Notes: a model not told the origin generated them from the sequence alone. 21,515 nucleotides of DNA from Rhodobacteraceae bacterium UBA3069 (GCA_002366795.1 DFBX01000013.1:1-21515); one strand, 5' to 3'. Positions 7,696 to 16,184 are shown, numbered from the stretch's first letter. Made by a program: numbers and translations.

Positions 7696-7786
7696 TCACC
7701 TCGGGGTGCCGTGCTGCTAGCAGGGCTGAGATGCGCAAGCGAACCCGTTGAACCTGAACCGGTTAGAACCGGTGGAGGGAAGGTAA
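7696..7786 (+). ncRNA. TPP riboswitch (THI element)
   Basis: Has the conserved aptamer blocks in order: CGGGGTGCC (7702-7710), GGGCTGAGA (7723-7731), ACCCGTTGAACCTGAACC (7743-7760), a stem ACCGGT-TAGA-ACCGGT, and GGAGGGAAGG (7774-7783). ACCT (7698-7701) and AGGT (7781-7784) close P1. It binds thiamine pyrophosphate and should lower thiBPQ expression when TPP is plentiful. No terminator with a U-tract lies between it and ATG 7835, so control is probably translational. Confidence 0.95.
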
Positions 7787-7834
7787 GGACATCACTCCTG
7801 CTTTTGCCCCGCCCGCAACATATGGAACGATGTC

Positions 7835-8815
7835 ATGATGAAACATCTCACTCTGGTTACGGGACTTGTCGCAGCCACTTCTGCTGTGGCCGAGACCCCC
7901 GTTCTGAACGTCTATACCTACGATAGTTTCGTGTCCGACTGGGGCCCCGGCCCGGCGGTGGAAGAGGCCTTTGAAAAGGTCTGCGGCTGCGATCTGCAAT
8001 TCACCGGCGCGGGGGATGGCGCGGCGCTTTTGGCGCGTCTGAAACTTGAAGGCGCACGAACAGAGGCCGACGTGGTGCTTGGCCTCGATACCTCGCTGAT
8101 CGGCGCGGCACGGGAAAGCGGGCTGTTCGCACCGGCCAGCGTTTCGGCCGACTATACCCTGCCCGTGGCTTGGTCCGACGACATGTTCGTGCCTTTCGAC
8201 TGGGGCTATTTCGCTTTCGTCGGTAACAAGGGCGGCAAGTCCCCAAGCAGCATTGCCGAACTGGCCGCATCCGACGCCAAGATCATCATTCAAGACCCGC
8301 GCTCGTCCACGCCCGGCTTGGGGCTGCTGATGTGGGTCAAGGCTGCTTACGGGGATGACGCACCGCAAATCTGGGCCGATCTGTCTGATAATATCGTCAC
8401 GGTTACAAAGGGTTGGTCCGAGGCTTACGGGCTTTTCCTTGAAGGCGAAGCTGACCTGGTGTTGTCCTACACGACCTCGCCCGCCTATCACCTGATTGCC
8501 GAGGAGGATGATAGCAAACAGGCGCTGCCCTTCACCGAGGGCCATTACATGCAGATTGAGGTTGCCGGTAAAGCCGCCGCCACCGACCAGCCCGAACTGG
8601 CCGATCAGTTCCTGCAGTTCGTGGTGTCGGATGCGTTCCAACAGGTCATTCCCACGACCAACTGGATGTATCCTGCCGTCACGCCCGCCGCGGGCCTGCC
8701 CGAAGGGTTCGACACGCTGATCCAGCCGGAAAAATCCTTGCTGATCGCGTCGGATCAGGCTGACGCGCTGCGGGACGTGGCCTTGGGTGAATGGCTGGCG
8801 GCCCTGTCCAAGTGA
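7835..8815 (+). CDS. thiB: Thiamine ABC transporter, periplasmic substrate-binding protein ThiB
   Basis: 326 residues, the same size as E. coli ThiB (327). A signal peptide covers about residues 1-19 (MMKHLTLVTGLVAATSAVA, cleavage before ETPVLNVYTYDSF). The YTYDSF start of the mature protein, the segment DVVLGLDTSLI and PFDWGYFAFV are typical of the ThiB group of type 2 periplasmic binding proteins. It captures thiamine, thiamine phosphate or TPP in the periplasm for ThiPQ. It is placed directly behind a TPP riboswitch. ATG 7835 and ATG 7838 are adjacent; GGAA at 7824-7827 suits either. The stop at 8813-8815 overlaps the thiP start. Confidence 0.95.
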   Translation: MMKHLTLVTGLVAATSAVAETPVLNVYTYDSFVSDWGPGPAVEEAFEKVCGCDLQFTGAGDGAALLARLKLEGARTEADVVLGLDTSLIGAARESGLFAPASVSADYTLPVAWSDDMFVPFDWGYFAFVGNKGGKSPSSIAELAASDAKIIIQDPRSSTPGLGLLMWVKAAYGDDAPQIWADLSDNIVTVTKGWSEAYGLFLEGEADLVLSYTTSPAYHLIAEEDDSKQALPFTEGHYMQIEVAGKAAATDQPELADQFLQFVVSDAFQQVIPTTNWMYPAVTPAAGLPEGFDTLIQPEKSLLIASDQADALRDVALGEWLAALSK

Positions 8816-10344
8816 GGCAGGTTGCGCCGGGATTGCTGGTCGCCACGTTGATCGCGGCGATCGTTCTGGGTGCATTGTCGGCTGTGCTTTGGCGCGCGGG
8901 GGGCGGGTCCGGCCTTGGGCCTGCGGATATTGCCGCGCTCAAGTTTACGTTGGTTCAGTCTGTTTTATCCAGCGTTATCAGTTGCGTGCTAGCGATTCCC
9001 GTTGCGCGGGCCCTTGCGCGGCGGGCTTTTGTCGGACGGGGTTTGCTGATCACCTTGCTGGGCGCGCCCTTCATCCTGCCGGTCATCGTTGCGGTGCTGG
9101 GTCTGACAGCAGTGTTTGGCCGAGCGGGGGTGATCAGCGCGGCGCTTGGCTGGTTTGGGCTGCCGCCGGTACAGATATACGGGCTGCACGGGGTGGTGCT
9201 AGCCCATGTGTTTTTCAACCTGCCGCTGGCGACGCGGATATTGCTGCAAGGCTGGCTTTCGATCCCGTCTGAAAGGTTCCGGCTGGCTGCATCGCTGGGG
9301 ATGGGCGCGGGGCCGGTGGCGCGGGTGTTGGAATACCCGATGTTGCGGTCTTTTCTGCCCGGCGCACTGGTGATTGTGTTCGCCCTGTGCCTGTCCAGCT
9401 TTGCCGTGGCGCTGACGCTGGGTGGCGGTCCGCGCGCCACGACCGTGGAACTGGCGATATACGAGGCGTTTCTGTTCGATTTTGACTTGGGCCGTGCGGC
9501 GGTGTTGGCAAGCGTCCAGATGGGGTTGGTCGTGCTGGCCGCCATTGCCGCGCTGCGTTGGTCGGGGGCCGAGGGGTTCGGCGCGGGGATGGACCGTACC
9601 ATCCGCCGGCGCGATGCGGAAACGCCGCTGCTGAAAGCGCAGGATTTCCTTGTATTGCTGGGGGTTACGCTTTTTCTGGTGCTGCCCCTGCTGATGATCT
9701 TGCTGCGGGGTTTGCCGGGATTGATGGACTTGCCGGGGACGGTTTGGGCGTCGCTACAAACCTCGGCTATTGTAGTTTTCTTCAGTATTATCATTGGGGT
9801 AGGGGCCAGTTTCGTGCTGGCCATGGCGGCGGTGCGGCTTGGCTGGCTAGAGGGGGTGGCCCTGTTGGGCATCGCGACCTCGCCAATGGTGATCGGCACG
9901 GGGTTGTTCCTGATGATCCACCCGTTCGATGCACCAAGCCGTTATACGCTGCATGTAACGGTGGCCGCGAATGTGCTGATGGCGCTGCCGTTCAGCCTGC
10001 GTGTGATGTTACCGAAAATGCGGGAAATATATAATAACTACAACCGGTTGGCGATGTCCTTGGGGCTGTCCCACGGGGCGTGGATCCGGCTGGTGCTGTG
10101 GCCCAGAATGCGGCGCGTCACAGGGTTTGCGGCGGGGCTGACAGGGGCGCTTTCGATGGGGGATCTGGGCGTGATTGCCTTGTTTGCAAGCCCCGATCAG
10201 GCGACGCTGCCCTTGCAGGTGCTGCGGCTGATGGGGGCCTACCGGATGGAGGATGCGGCGGGCGCGGCGCTGCTGCTGATGTGCGCATCGCTGGCGATAT
10301 TCTGGCTGTTCGATCGCGGGGGGCGCGTGGATGCTGACACTTGA
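8812..10344 (+). CDS. thiP: Thiamine ABC transporter permease ThiP
   Basis: About 510 residues, with two fused binding-protein-dependent permease domains and about 12 predicted membrane helices. EAA-type cytoplasmic loops, which contact the ATPase, are visible near residues 158-178 (AASLGMGAGPVARVLEYP) and 413-433 (AMSLGLSHGAWIRLVLWP). It moves thiamine compounds across the inner membrane with ThiB and ThiQ. The frame opens at ATG 8791, inside thiB. GTG 8812 overlaps the thiB stop as GTGA, a usual coupled arrangement, and places the first membrane helix about ten residues in; I prefer it, but ATG 8791 remains possible. The 3' end overlaps thiQ by 14 bases. Confidence 0.93.
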   Translation: MRQVAPGLLVATLIAAIVLGALSAVLWRAGGGSGLGPADIAALKFTLVQSVLSSVISCVLAIPVARALARRAFVGRGLLITLLGAPFILPVIVAVLGLTAVFGRAGVISAALGWFGLPPVQIYGLHGVVLAHVFFNLPLATRILLQGWLSIPSERFRLAASLGMGAGPVARVLEYPMLRSFLPGALVIVFALCLSSFAVALTLGGGPRATTVELAIYEAFLFDFDLGRAAVLASVQMGLVVLAAIAALRWSGAEGFGAGMDRTIRRRDAETPLLKAQDFLVLLGVTLFLVLPLLMILLRGLPGLMDLPGTVWASLQTSAIVVFFSIIIGVGASFVLAMAAVRLGWLEGVALLGIATSPMVIGTGLFLMIHPFDAPSRYTLHVTVAANVLMALPFSLRVMLPKMREIYNNYNRLAMSLGLSHGAWIRLVLWPRMRRVTGFAAGLTGALSMGDLGVIALFASPDQATLPLQVLRLMGAYRMEDAAGAALLLMCASLAIFWLFDRGGRVDADT

Positions 10345-11032
10345 TAAGGTGCTGATAAAGAATGGCGATTTCCGCCTGAAAGCCGACATGTTAATCCCGC
10401 GCGGCGCATCCGTTGCGGTGATCGGACCATCGGGCGGGGGGAAGTCTACTTTGCTGGGCGCGATTGCCGGGTTCAACGAGGTCGCGGAAGGGTCGATCAC
10501 GTGGAATGGAGCGGTCATATCCGACCTGCCTCCCCACAAGCGCCCCATGGCTATCTTGTTTCAGGATAACAATTTTTTCCCACATTTGACCGTCGCGCAG
10601 AATGTCGGGCTGGGGCTGGACCCGTCCTTGAAACTGACCGTCGCGCAACGTCGGCTGGTCAGCGCGGCGTTGGAGAAAACCGGCCTGCACGGGTATGAGG
10701 AGCGCAAACCGGGGAGCCTGTCCGGTGGGCAGCAGGGACGGGTCGCGCTGGCCCGCGTCCTAGTGCAGCAGCGCGAAATTATCCTTTTGGATGAACCCTT
10801 TGCAGCGCTTGGGCCAGCCCTGAAAACCGAGATGCTGACGCTTGTCCAGGACCTGACGCGCGAGATTGGCGCGACGCTTTTGATGGTCAGCCACGAACCG
10901 GAGGACGCGCGGCTGATTTGCGAGCAGACGGTTCTGGTGGCCGAAGGGGCCGCCACGGGGCCGTTCGACACGGCCAAATTGCTGGCCGATCCGCCGCAAC
11001 CCTTGCGGGAATACCTGGGCGCGAATCGTTAG
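10331..11032 (+). CDS. thiQ: Thiamine ABC transporter ATP-binding protein ThiQ
   Basis: A 233-residue ABC ATPase (E. coli ThiQ 232) that powers thiamine uptake. Walker A is GPSGGGKST (32-40), the Q-loop glutamine is 78 in ILFQDNNFFPHLTV, the signature is LSGGQ (130-134), Walker B with the catalytic glutamate is ILLDEP (151-156), and the H-loop histidine is 188 in VSHEPED. Its start ATG 10331 overlaps the last 14 bases of thiP, so the three genes form one coupled operon under the TPP riboswitch. It is the final gene before a terminator at 11115-11144. Confidence 0.96.
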   Translation: MLTLDKVLIKNGDFRLKADMLIPRGASVAVIGPSGGGKSTLLGAIAGFNEVAEGSITWNGAVISDLPPHKRPMAILFQDNNFFPHLTVAQNVGLGLDPSLKLTVAQRRLVSAALEKTGLHGYEERKPGSLSGGQQGRVALARVLVQQREIILLDEPFAALGPALKTEMLTLVQDLTREIGATLLMVSHEPEDARLICEQTVLVAEGAATGPFDTAKLLADPPQPLREYLGANR

Positions 11033-11114
11033 TTTCGTATGATTCAAGGGGGCGGATCCATGAAAACGCCCCCTGCGCCGCACGGTGCCAGCAGACCCCG
11101 TTAACGGGCAAAGA

Positions 11115-11144
11115 AAAACCCCGCTCCAGATAGGGCGGGGTTTT
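11115..11144. terminator. Bidirectional terminator between thiQ and petC
   Basis: AAAACCCCGC (11115-11124) and GCGGGGTTTT (11135-11144) are perfect 10-bp complements. A-run and T-run flanks give a U-tail in both directions, serving the convergent thiBPQ and petABC operons. A second GC hairpin, GGGGGCG/CGCCCCC (11048-11073), lies just after thiQ but has no T-run. Confidence 0.9.
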
Positions 11145-11166
11145 CCGTTTCAGCGATGAAAGTGGC

Positions 11167-11958
11167 TTATGCCTCTTTCGCCTTTTTCTTGATCGGTGCC
11201 CAGATCGACTTGTTGGTCAGGTAGAGCAAGGATGACAGCACGACCAGGAACAGCACGGCGACAAAGCCGGTCTGTTTGCGGGCCATCATCTTGGGTTCGG
11301 CGGTCCACATCAGGAAGGCAGAGACATCTTCAGCCATGTGATGGATCGAGTTGTCGTGACCATCAGCATATTCCACCGCTTCATCATAAAGGGGCGGTGG
11401 CATTGAAATCCAGCCGCCGGGGAAGGCGGTGTTTTCATAGAAGGTGGTGCCTGCTTCATCCTTGGTCTCGCCGGTGTAGCCGGTCAGGATGGACGTGATG
11501 TATTCCGGCCCGCCGGTGCCGTTGAACAGCTGGCTGAGGCCAGTGCCATAGGGACCGTGGAAACCGGCGCGTGCCTTGGCCATCAGCGACAGGTCCGGCC
11601 CCATTCCATCACCGGAAACGGTGGGGAAATTATCGGCCAGTGTGCGCGGACGGTCATCATCCAGTTCGGCATCAAAGATATCGAATCCGGCTGCATAGGC
11701 GCGCACCTGATCCTCGGGGATGCCGGGGCCAGAGGCGTCGTGCAGGTTGCGGATCGGCACGAATTTCAGCCCGTGGCAGCCTGCGCATACCTCGGTGTAG
11801 ACCTGAAGGCCGCGCTGCAACTGATGCTGGTCGAATTTGCCAAACGGCCCTTCGAAGGAGAAGTCCACGTCATGGACGTGCCCTTCAGCGCCTGCGGCCA
11901 TGGCCCCGCCCGTCAGGGCAAGGGAGAGGGCTGCGGAGATCGCGATCTTTTTCAGCAT
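11167..11958 (-). CDS. petC: Ubiquinol-cytochrome c reductase, cytochrome c1
   Basis: Haem c1 subunit of the bc1 complex; it passes electrons from the Rieske protein to soluble or membrane cytochrome c. The signal peptide MLKKIAISAALSLALTGGAMA exceeds 20 residues, with cleavage after AMA near residue 21. Haem binding is through CAGCH (about residues 58-62 from this start), with the likely axial methionine in WISMPPPLYDEAVEYADG. A single C-terminal membrane anchor is FVAVLFLVVLSSLLYLT. ATG 11958 has AAGGA at 8-base spacing; ATG 11964, two codons earlier, has it at only 2 bases, so the shorter 263-residue form is preferred. Third gene of petABC; its Shine-Dalgarno abuts the petB stop. Confidence 0.96.
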   Translation of the reverse strand: MLKKIAISAALSLALTGGAMAAGAEGHVHDVDFSFEGPFGKFDQHQLQRGLQVYTEVCAGCHGLKFVPIRNLHDASGPGIPEDQVRAYAAGFDIFDAELDDDRPRTLADNFPTVSGDGMGPDLSLMAKARAGFHGPYGTGLSQLFNGTGGPEYITSILTGYTGETKDEAGTTFYENTAFPGGWISMPPPLYDEAVEYADGHDNSIHHMAEDVSAFLMWTAEPKMMARKQTGFVAVLFLVVLSSLLYLTNKSIWAPIKKKAKEA

Positions 11959-11973
11959 TTCCATTGTCCTTTC

Positions 11974-13296
11974 TTATTCGGCGGGGGTGCCGGATTTGCC
12001 GTAATGGGCGTTGAAGTCTTCTTCGATCGTGGCGGGTGCAGCGGTGGGTTTTTCAATCACACCCAGCAACGGCAGCAGCACGAGGAAGTAACCGAACCAG
12101 TAGGCGGCCCCGATCAGCGAGATATAGGGGTAGATGCCTTCGGTCGGCATGGCGCCAACCCAGGTCAGCACGACAAAGTCGATGGCCAGCAGCCAGAACC
12201 ACCACTTGAACATCGGGCGGTAACGGCCCGAACGCACGCGGGAGGTATCGAGCCACGGCGCCAGCGCCATCACGGCGATGGCGCCGAACATGGCCAGCAC
12301 GCCGAAGAACTTGGCGTCAACGATGCCGCCAGTGATCCAGCTGACAGCAGCCACAACCCAGACATCGGCGGTGAAGGCGCGCAGGATCGCGTAGAACGGC
12401 AGGAAGTACCATTCGGGCACGATATGTGCGGGCGTCGCCAGCGGGTTTGCTTCGATGTAGTTATCGGGGTGGCCCAGATAGTTGGGCATGAAGCCGACGA
12501 TAGCAAAGAACACCAGCAGGACAACGGCCAGCGCGAACACGTCTTTGATCACGAAGTAGGGCCAGAACGGCAGGGTGTCTTTTTCGGCATCTGCTTTCGA
12601 GGTGCGGCGCACTTCGACACCTGTGGGGTTGTTGTTGCCCGTGGTGTGGAACGCCCAGATATGGACGGCCACCAGTGCGGCGATCACAAACGGCAGCAGG
12701 TAGTGCAGCGAGAAGAAACGGTTCAGCGTGGCGTTGTCCACCGCAGGCCCGCCAAGCAACCAAGTCTGGATCGGTTCACCGATAAAGGGAATCGCGCCGA
12801 ACAGGCCGGTGATCACGGTCGCACCCCAGAAGGACATTTGCCCCCAAGGCAGCACGTAGCCCATGAATGCGGTGCCCATCATGCACAGATAGATCAGCAT
12901 ACCGATGATCCAGGTGATTTCGCGGGGCGATTTGTAGGACCCGTAGTAGAAGCCGCGGAAGATGTGCAAATACACGGCGACAAAGAACAGCGACGCGCCG
13001 TTGGCGTGCAGGTAGCGCAGCATATGCCCGCCGTTCACGTCACGCATGATGTGTTCGACCGAGGCAAAGGCCAGGTCCGCATGCGGCGTGTAATGCATGA
13101 CCAGCACGATGCCGGTGATGATTTGCAGCGCAAGGCAGAAGGTAAGGATGATGCCCCAGATCCACATCCAGTTCAGGTTCTTGGGTGTGGGGATCATGAT
13201 GGTGTCATAGAGAAGTCCCACGATGGGGAGCCGCGAATGCAGCCACTTCTCGGTGCCCGATTTGGGCTCGTAATGATCGTGCGGAATACCGGCCAT
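11974..13296 (-). CDS. petB: Ubiquinol-cytochrome c reductase, cytochrome b
   Basis: 440-residue integral membrane subunit carrying haems bL and bH and the Qo and Qi quinone sites. The four haem-ligand histidines are at 97 and 111 (RYLHANGAS, YLHIFRG) and at 198 and 212 (SLHYLLP, AVHIWAF), the same numbering as Rhodobacter cytochrome b. The Qo motif PEWY is at 294-297. About eight membrane helices are expected. AAGGAAG precedes ATG 13296, which lies 12 bases after the petA stop, so it is in one operon with petA and petC. Called petB (also fbcB in Rhodobacter literature). Confidence 0.98.
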   Translation of the reverse strand: MAGIPHDHYEPKSGTEKWLHSRLPIVGLLYDTIMIPTPKNLNWMWIWGIILTFCLALQIITGIVLVMHYTPHADLAFASVEHIMRDVNGGHMLRYLHANGASLFFVAVYLHIFRGFYYGSYKSPREITWIIGMLIYLCMMGTAFMGYVLPWGQMSFWGATVITGLFGAIPFIGEPIQTWLLGGPAVDNATLNRFFSLHYLLPFVIAALVAVHIWAFHTTGNNNPTGVEVRRTSKADAEKDTLPFWPYFVIKDVFALAVVLLVFFAIVGFMPNYLGHPDNYIEANPLATPAHIVPEWYFLPFYAILRAFTADVWVVAAVSWITGGIVDAKFFGVLAMFGAIAVMALAPWLDTSRVRSGRYRPMFKWWFWLLAIDFVVLTWVGAMPTEGIYPYISLIGAAYWFGYFLVLLPLLGVIEKPTAAPATIEEDFNAHYGKSGTPAE

Positions 13297-13308
13297 TTGC
13301 GCGCTTCC

Positions 13309-13887
13309 TTATCCGAGTTTGATCGTGGAGTCGTCGACGAATGCGGCGACCGGGATGTCGAGGTTGCGGGGCGCGGGGCCTTTACGGATCCGGCCGGCAG
13401 CATCGTAGTGCGAGCCGTGGCAGGGGCAGAACCAACCGCCGAATTCACCGGCGCCGTTGCCGATCGGAACGCAGCCCAGGTGGGTGCAGACGCCGATCAT
13501 CACCAGCCATTCGCCGGTGTCGGTGCCATCGGGCCCCGGCAGGGTGCGGTTTTCGTCCATCGCGTCGGTGCCGGGCTTGTTGGGGTTCTGCGCCAGCTTG
13601 TCGATGGTCAGGTCGTCCAGCGACACGGAACGTGCCTGTTCGATCTCTGCTTCGGAGCGGCGGCGGATGAACACCGGCTTGCCCAGCCATTTCACGGTCA
13701 GCTGCGTTCCGGTTTCGACGCCGGACACGTCCACGCGGATCGAGGACAGGGCCTGAACGTCGGCCGAGGGGTTCATCTGGTTGACCAGCGGCCAGACGGC
13801 CGCACCTGTTGCAACCGCGCCTGCGCCAGCCGTGGCGTAGTAGAGGAAGTCTCTGCGGGTGCCTTCGTGATCTTCTGCGTGGGACAC
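13309..13887 (-). CDS. petA: Ubiquinol-cytochrome c reductase, Rieske iron-sulfur subunit
   Basis: 192-residue Rieske subunit that takes the first electron from ubiquinol at the Qo site. The N-terminus has a Tat-type motif TRRDFLYY (10-17) and a single signal-anchor helix (about 18-36). The [2Fe-2S] cluster boxes are CTHLGC (134-139) and CPCHGSH (154-160). Ligands by homology are C134, H136, C154 and H157, with a C139-C156 disulfide. The start is GTG 13887, supported by GGAGAG 8 bases upstream and by the length; the frame is open further up but that part does not look like protein. First gene of petABC; the 220-base gap to the divergent outer-membrane gene should hold its promoter, which I cannot place. 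Confidence 0.96.
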   Translation of the reverse strand: MSHAEDHEGTRRDFLYYATAGAGAVATGAAVWPLVNQMNPSADVQALSSIRVDVSGVETGTQLTVKWLGKPVFIRRRSEAEIEQARSVSLDDLTIDKLAQNPNKPGTDAMDENRTLPGPDGTDTGEWLVMIGVCTHLGCVPIGNGAGEFGGWFCPCHGSHYDAAGRIRKGPAPRNLDIPVAAFVDDSTIKLG

Positions 13888-14040
13888 GAGGTTCTCTCCA
13901 ATCTTCGGGCCGCGGATGCGGCCAATGCGGGTTTGGGCCGCGCAAAAGGCAGCCTTTCCGAGGCCGGTATTTAACGAGGGTTTTCCCTTGCGTCCAGAAC
14001 ACATTGTCCCGCCTTTGAGCAAAGAGTGGATGTGTCGCGC

Positions 14041-14069
14041 TTGAGGGACGCCTTTTCCCGGTGTATCAG
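14041..14069 (+). promoter_or_regulatory. Putative promoter of the outer-membrane protein gene
   Basis: TTGAGG (14041-14046), 17 bases, TATCAG (14064-14069), with ATG 14108 about 38 bases on. Visual match only. It lies in the 220-base gap shared with the divergent petA. Confidence 0.35.
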
Positions 14070-14107
14070 ACCCGCAGGAACCGCTGTCACCTGCAAAGGA
14101 TTATCAG

Positions 14108-14767
14108 ATGATTAAGAAATATATTGCCACCGCCGCAATCGCGTCGCTTGGCACCGCGGCCATGGTCGCACCCGCCGCTGCCGAAATGGAGCTGAGCTTT
14201 TACGGGGGGTATCAGACCGCGCCGCACAGCCGCGTGAAAGGCACCCGTGCCGATGGCACTGCCTATTCCAACCTGATCGGCTGGGATGGCAAAAGTTTTG
14301 AGGCACCGCCCTATTATGGGATGCGCGCCATGTGGTGGCGTGACAGCGGGCTGGGTTTCGGGATGGAATTCACCCACAGCAAATTCTATGCCCCCGGCGC
14401 GGAAATGCCTGCCGGTTTCACGCGGCTGGAATTTACCGATGGTCATAATATCATCACCGCAAATGTAATGAAGCGTTGGGACAACAAATGGGGCAAGTTC
14501 ACGCCCTATGTTGGTGCGGGCATCGGTTTTGCCATGCCGCATGTGGACGTGACCGAAAACGGCAACCGGACCTTTGGGTATCAGGTCACCGGCCCTGCGG
14601 CCAAGGCGATTGCGGGGGTAAAGTATGACCTGAACGACCGTTGGGGCCTGTTCAGCGAATACCAGTTCACCATTTCGCAAAACGAGGCCGATCTGGAAAA
14701 TGGCGGCACGATGAAAACCCGCCTGATTTCGAACGCGCTGAATTTCGGCGTGTCTTACAGCTTCTGA
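14108..14767 (+). CDS. Outer-membrane beta-barrel protein (possibly lipid A oxidase-like)
   Basis: 219 residues, with a clear signal peptide (about 1-25, ending APAAA before EMELSFYGGYQ). The mature part has alternating hydrophobic/aromatic strands (FYGGYQTAP, YYGMRAMWW, FGMEFTHSKFYA, FTPYVGAGIGFAMPH, GLFSEYQFTIS) and ends in YSF, the C-terminal aromatic recognised by the Bam machinery. It is probably an 8-stranded barrel. Similar Rhodobacteraceae proteins are, from memory, sometimes annotated as lipid A oxidase, but I see no catalytic signature that proves it. AAAGGA precedes ATG 14108. Monocistronic: divergent from petA and followed by a strong terminator. Confidence 0.88.
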   Translation: MIKKYIATAAIASLGTAAMVAPAAAEMELSFYGGYQTAPHSRVKGTRADGTAYSNLIGWDGKSFEAPPYYGMRAMWWRDSGLGFGMEFTHSKFYAPGAEMPAGFTRLEFTDGHNIITANVMKRWDNKWGKFTPYVGAGIGFAMPHVDVTENGNRTFGYQVTGPAAKAIAGVKYDLNDRWGLFSEYQFTISQNEADLENGGTMKTRLISNALNFGVSYSF

Positions 14768-14788
14768 TTTCAGGGCAAGTTCGAACAA

Positions 14789-14825
14789 AAAGGCCGCGCC
14801 GGGTGGAATGCCGGGCGCGGCCTTT
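14789..14825 (+). terminator. Rho-independent terminator after the outer-membrane gene
   Basis: AAAGGCCGCGCC (14789-14800) and GGCGCGGCCTTT (14814-14825) are perfect 12-bp complements, followed by GCTTTT. The A-run on the left means it may also stop the convergent HD-domain operon. Confidence 0.92.
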
Positions 14826-14827
14826 GC

Positions 14828-14855
14828 TTTTGCATGAGAGTTTTTTGCATGAGAG
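14828..14855. repeat. 13-base tandem duplication
   Basis: TTTTGCATGAGAG occurs at 14828-14840 and again at 14843-14855, separated by TT. It looks like a recent slippage duplication between a terminator and the stop of the HD gene; no function is evident. Confidence 0.85.
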
Positions 14856-14865
14856 AAGGGCGATT

Positions 14866-15522
14866 CTAGCCGATTTCTTCGCGCAGCCCTGCAAGGTAGT
14901 CCTGCATCCGCTTGTGCCGCGCCTCGGCCATTGCGGCGCCGGTCATGGTGTGAAAGCCAGAGGCCAGTTTCAGCAGTTTCGATTCGAAATGGTCCAGTGC
15001 ATAGCGCGCATCATCCAGATCGCGGTCATGCGCGTCGATATCGGCCGGATCATAAAGGCCCGACCCAAGCCGCCCGCCGGTATAGAAACAGCGCGCCACG
15101 CCAATCGCGCCGATGGCATCCAGCCGGTCGGCATCTTGCAGCACCTGCGCTTCGCGTGTTTGCGGCACGATTCCGGCGGAAAAACTGTGCGCCTCGATCG
15201 CGTGGGCCACGTCGGCCACGCGCTCCGTGCCCCAGCCCATCTTTTCAAGAATGTCAGAGGCACGGGCCGCCGCCAGGCGCGAGGCCTGCGCGCGCAGGGG
15301 CGAATCCTTTTCCACCGCGACGCAATCATGCAGCAGGGTCGCCGCCGCCAGCAGTTCGGCATCGCCGCCGTCACGGGCCGCGATGGTGCGCACATTGCGC
15401 CAGACCCGCGCCAGGTGGGCAAGATCGTGCGAGCCGTCCGCCTTGCCCGTGGGCTGCGGCAGGGCGTGGGGCAGCAGCGCGGCGGCCAGTTCCTGATAGG
15501 GGGCGAACAGATCGGCGGTCAT
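14866..15522 (-). CDS. HD-domain phosphohydrolase (YedJ-like)
   Basis: 218 residues with an HD metal-binding domain: H32 in SHDLAHLARVW, HD at 65-66 in LLHDCVAVEK, and D132 in DADRLDAIG. This is the H...HD...D pattern that coordinates divalent metal for phosphohydrolysis. Length and the block SHDLAHxxRV resemble the E. coli YedJ group, of unproven substrate. ATG 15522 overlaps the stop of the GST-like gene by 4 bases (ATGA), implying translational coupling. It ends 40 bases from the terminator at 14789-14825. The physiological substrate is unknown; nucleotides are typical for HD enzymes. Confidence 0.9.
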   Translation of the reverse strand: MTADLFAPYQELAAALLPHALPQPTGKADGSHDLAHLARVWRNVRTIAARDGGDAELLAAATLLHDCVAVEKDSPLRAQASRLAAARASDILEKMGWGTERVADVAHAIEAHSFSAGIVPQTREAQVLQDADRLDAIGAIGVARCFYTGGRLGSGLYDPADIDAHDRDLDDARYALDHFESKLLKLASGFHTMTGAAMAEARHKRMQDYLAGLREEIG

Positions 15523-16124
15523 GCCGCGGGAATCGTCGCTTGCATCGAGGGGCGTTCGGCAAAGACGGCATACCAGTCGTCCAGCGCATCGTTGCCCTTT
15601 CGCCAGCCGCGCGCGTCATGGCGCAGGTCCAGGTAGCCAAGCGCGCAGCCCACGGCGATATGGCTTATGTCCAGCGGGCCGTTCAGGTGGCTCATCCAGC
15701 GCGAATTGATCGCCGAGAGCGCGCCGGAAACCTTGCCCCATTGCGCATCCAGCCAGCCATCATAGACCTTTTCGGGCGGGCGGACCTTTGTTTCATACGC
15801 CATGGAAACCGCGCTATCGAGGATGCCTTCGGCGGTGGCTTCGAGTGTCAGCACCTCCCAGATGCGGGATTCGGGGTAGAATTGCCCGCCTGCCTTGGTG
15901 TCCAGATAGCGGGTGATGACGCGGCTGTCGTAAATCGCCGGGCCTTCGTCACGCAGCAGCACGGGGATGCGGCCAAGGGGATTCGCGGCGGCCACCTTGG
16001 GGTCGGTCGCAACGGGTGAGGTTTGCACCGGCACCATTTCGACGCTGTCCAGCATATCCGCCTCGCGCAGCAGAACGGTGACTTTGCGCACGAAGGGCGA
16101 GGTGGGCGAATAGATAAGTTGCAT
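15519..16124 (-). CDS. Glutathione S-transferase family protein
   Basis: 201 residues. The thioredoxin-like N-terminal domain begins MQLIYSPTSPFVRKVTVLLRE, with S9 in the position of the catalytic serine or cysteine. The cis-proline segment NPLGRIPVLL (about 48-57) and the glutathione gamma-glutamyl-binding IYDSRVITRYLD are present. A helical C-terminal GST domain follows (about 85-195). It resembles the YibF-like bacterial group rather than a detoxifying class of known substrate. GGGAG precedes ATG 16124 on the minus strand. It is translationally coupled to the HD gene downstream. Substrate not determinable. Confidence 0.92.
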   Translation of the reverse strand: MQLIYSPTSPFVRKVTVLLREADMLDSVEMVPVQTSPVATDPKVAAANPLGRIPVLLRDEGPAIYDSRVITRYLDTKAGGQFYPESRIWEVLTLEATAEGILDSAVSMAYETKVRPPEKVYDGWLDAQWGKVSGALSAINSRWMSHLNGPLDISHIAVGCALGYLDLRHDARGWRKGNDALDDWYAVFAERPSMQATIPAA

Positions 16125-16184
16125 GGTGTTGACTCCCTGATTTCGGGGGAGGGTAGGCGCGCGCCACTGGCTTGTCTATCGCTG

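Noticed and set aside
11048..11073. GC hairpin GGGGGCG/CGCCCCC as the main thiQ terminator
   Set aside because: No T-run follows; the perfect hairpin with A/T flanks at 11115-11144 is the better candidate.
11557..13974. Very long open frame on the plus strand opposite petABC (over 800 codons)
   Set aside because: It is antisense to three certain genes, is rich in His, Gln and Arg as expected from GC-biased complementary frames, spans their intergenic gaps, and matches no family.
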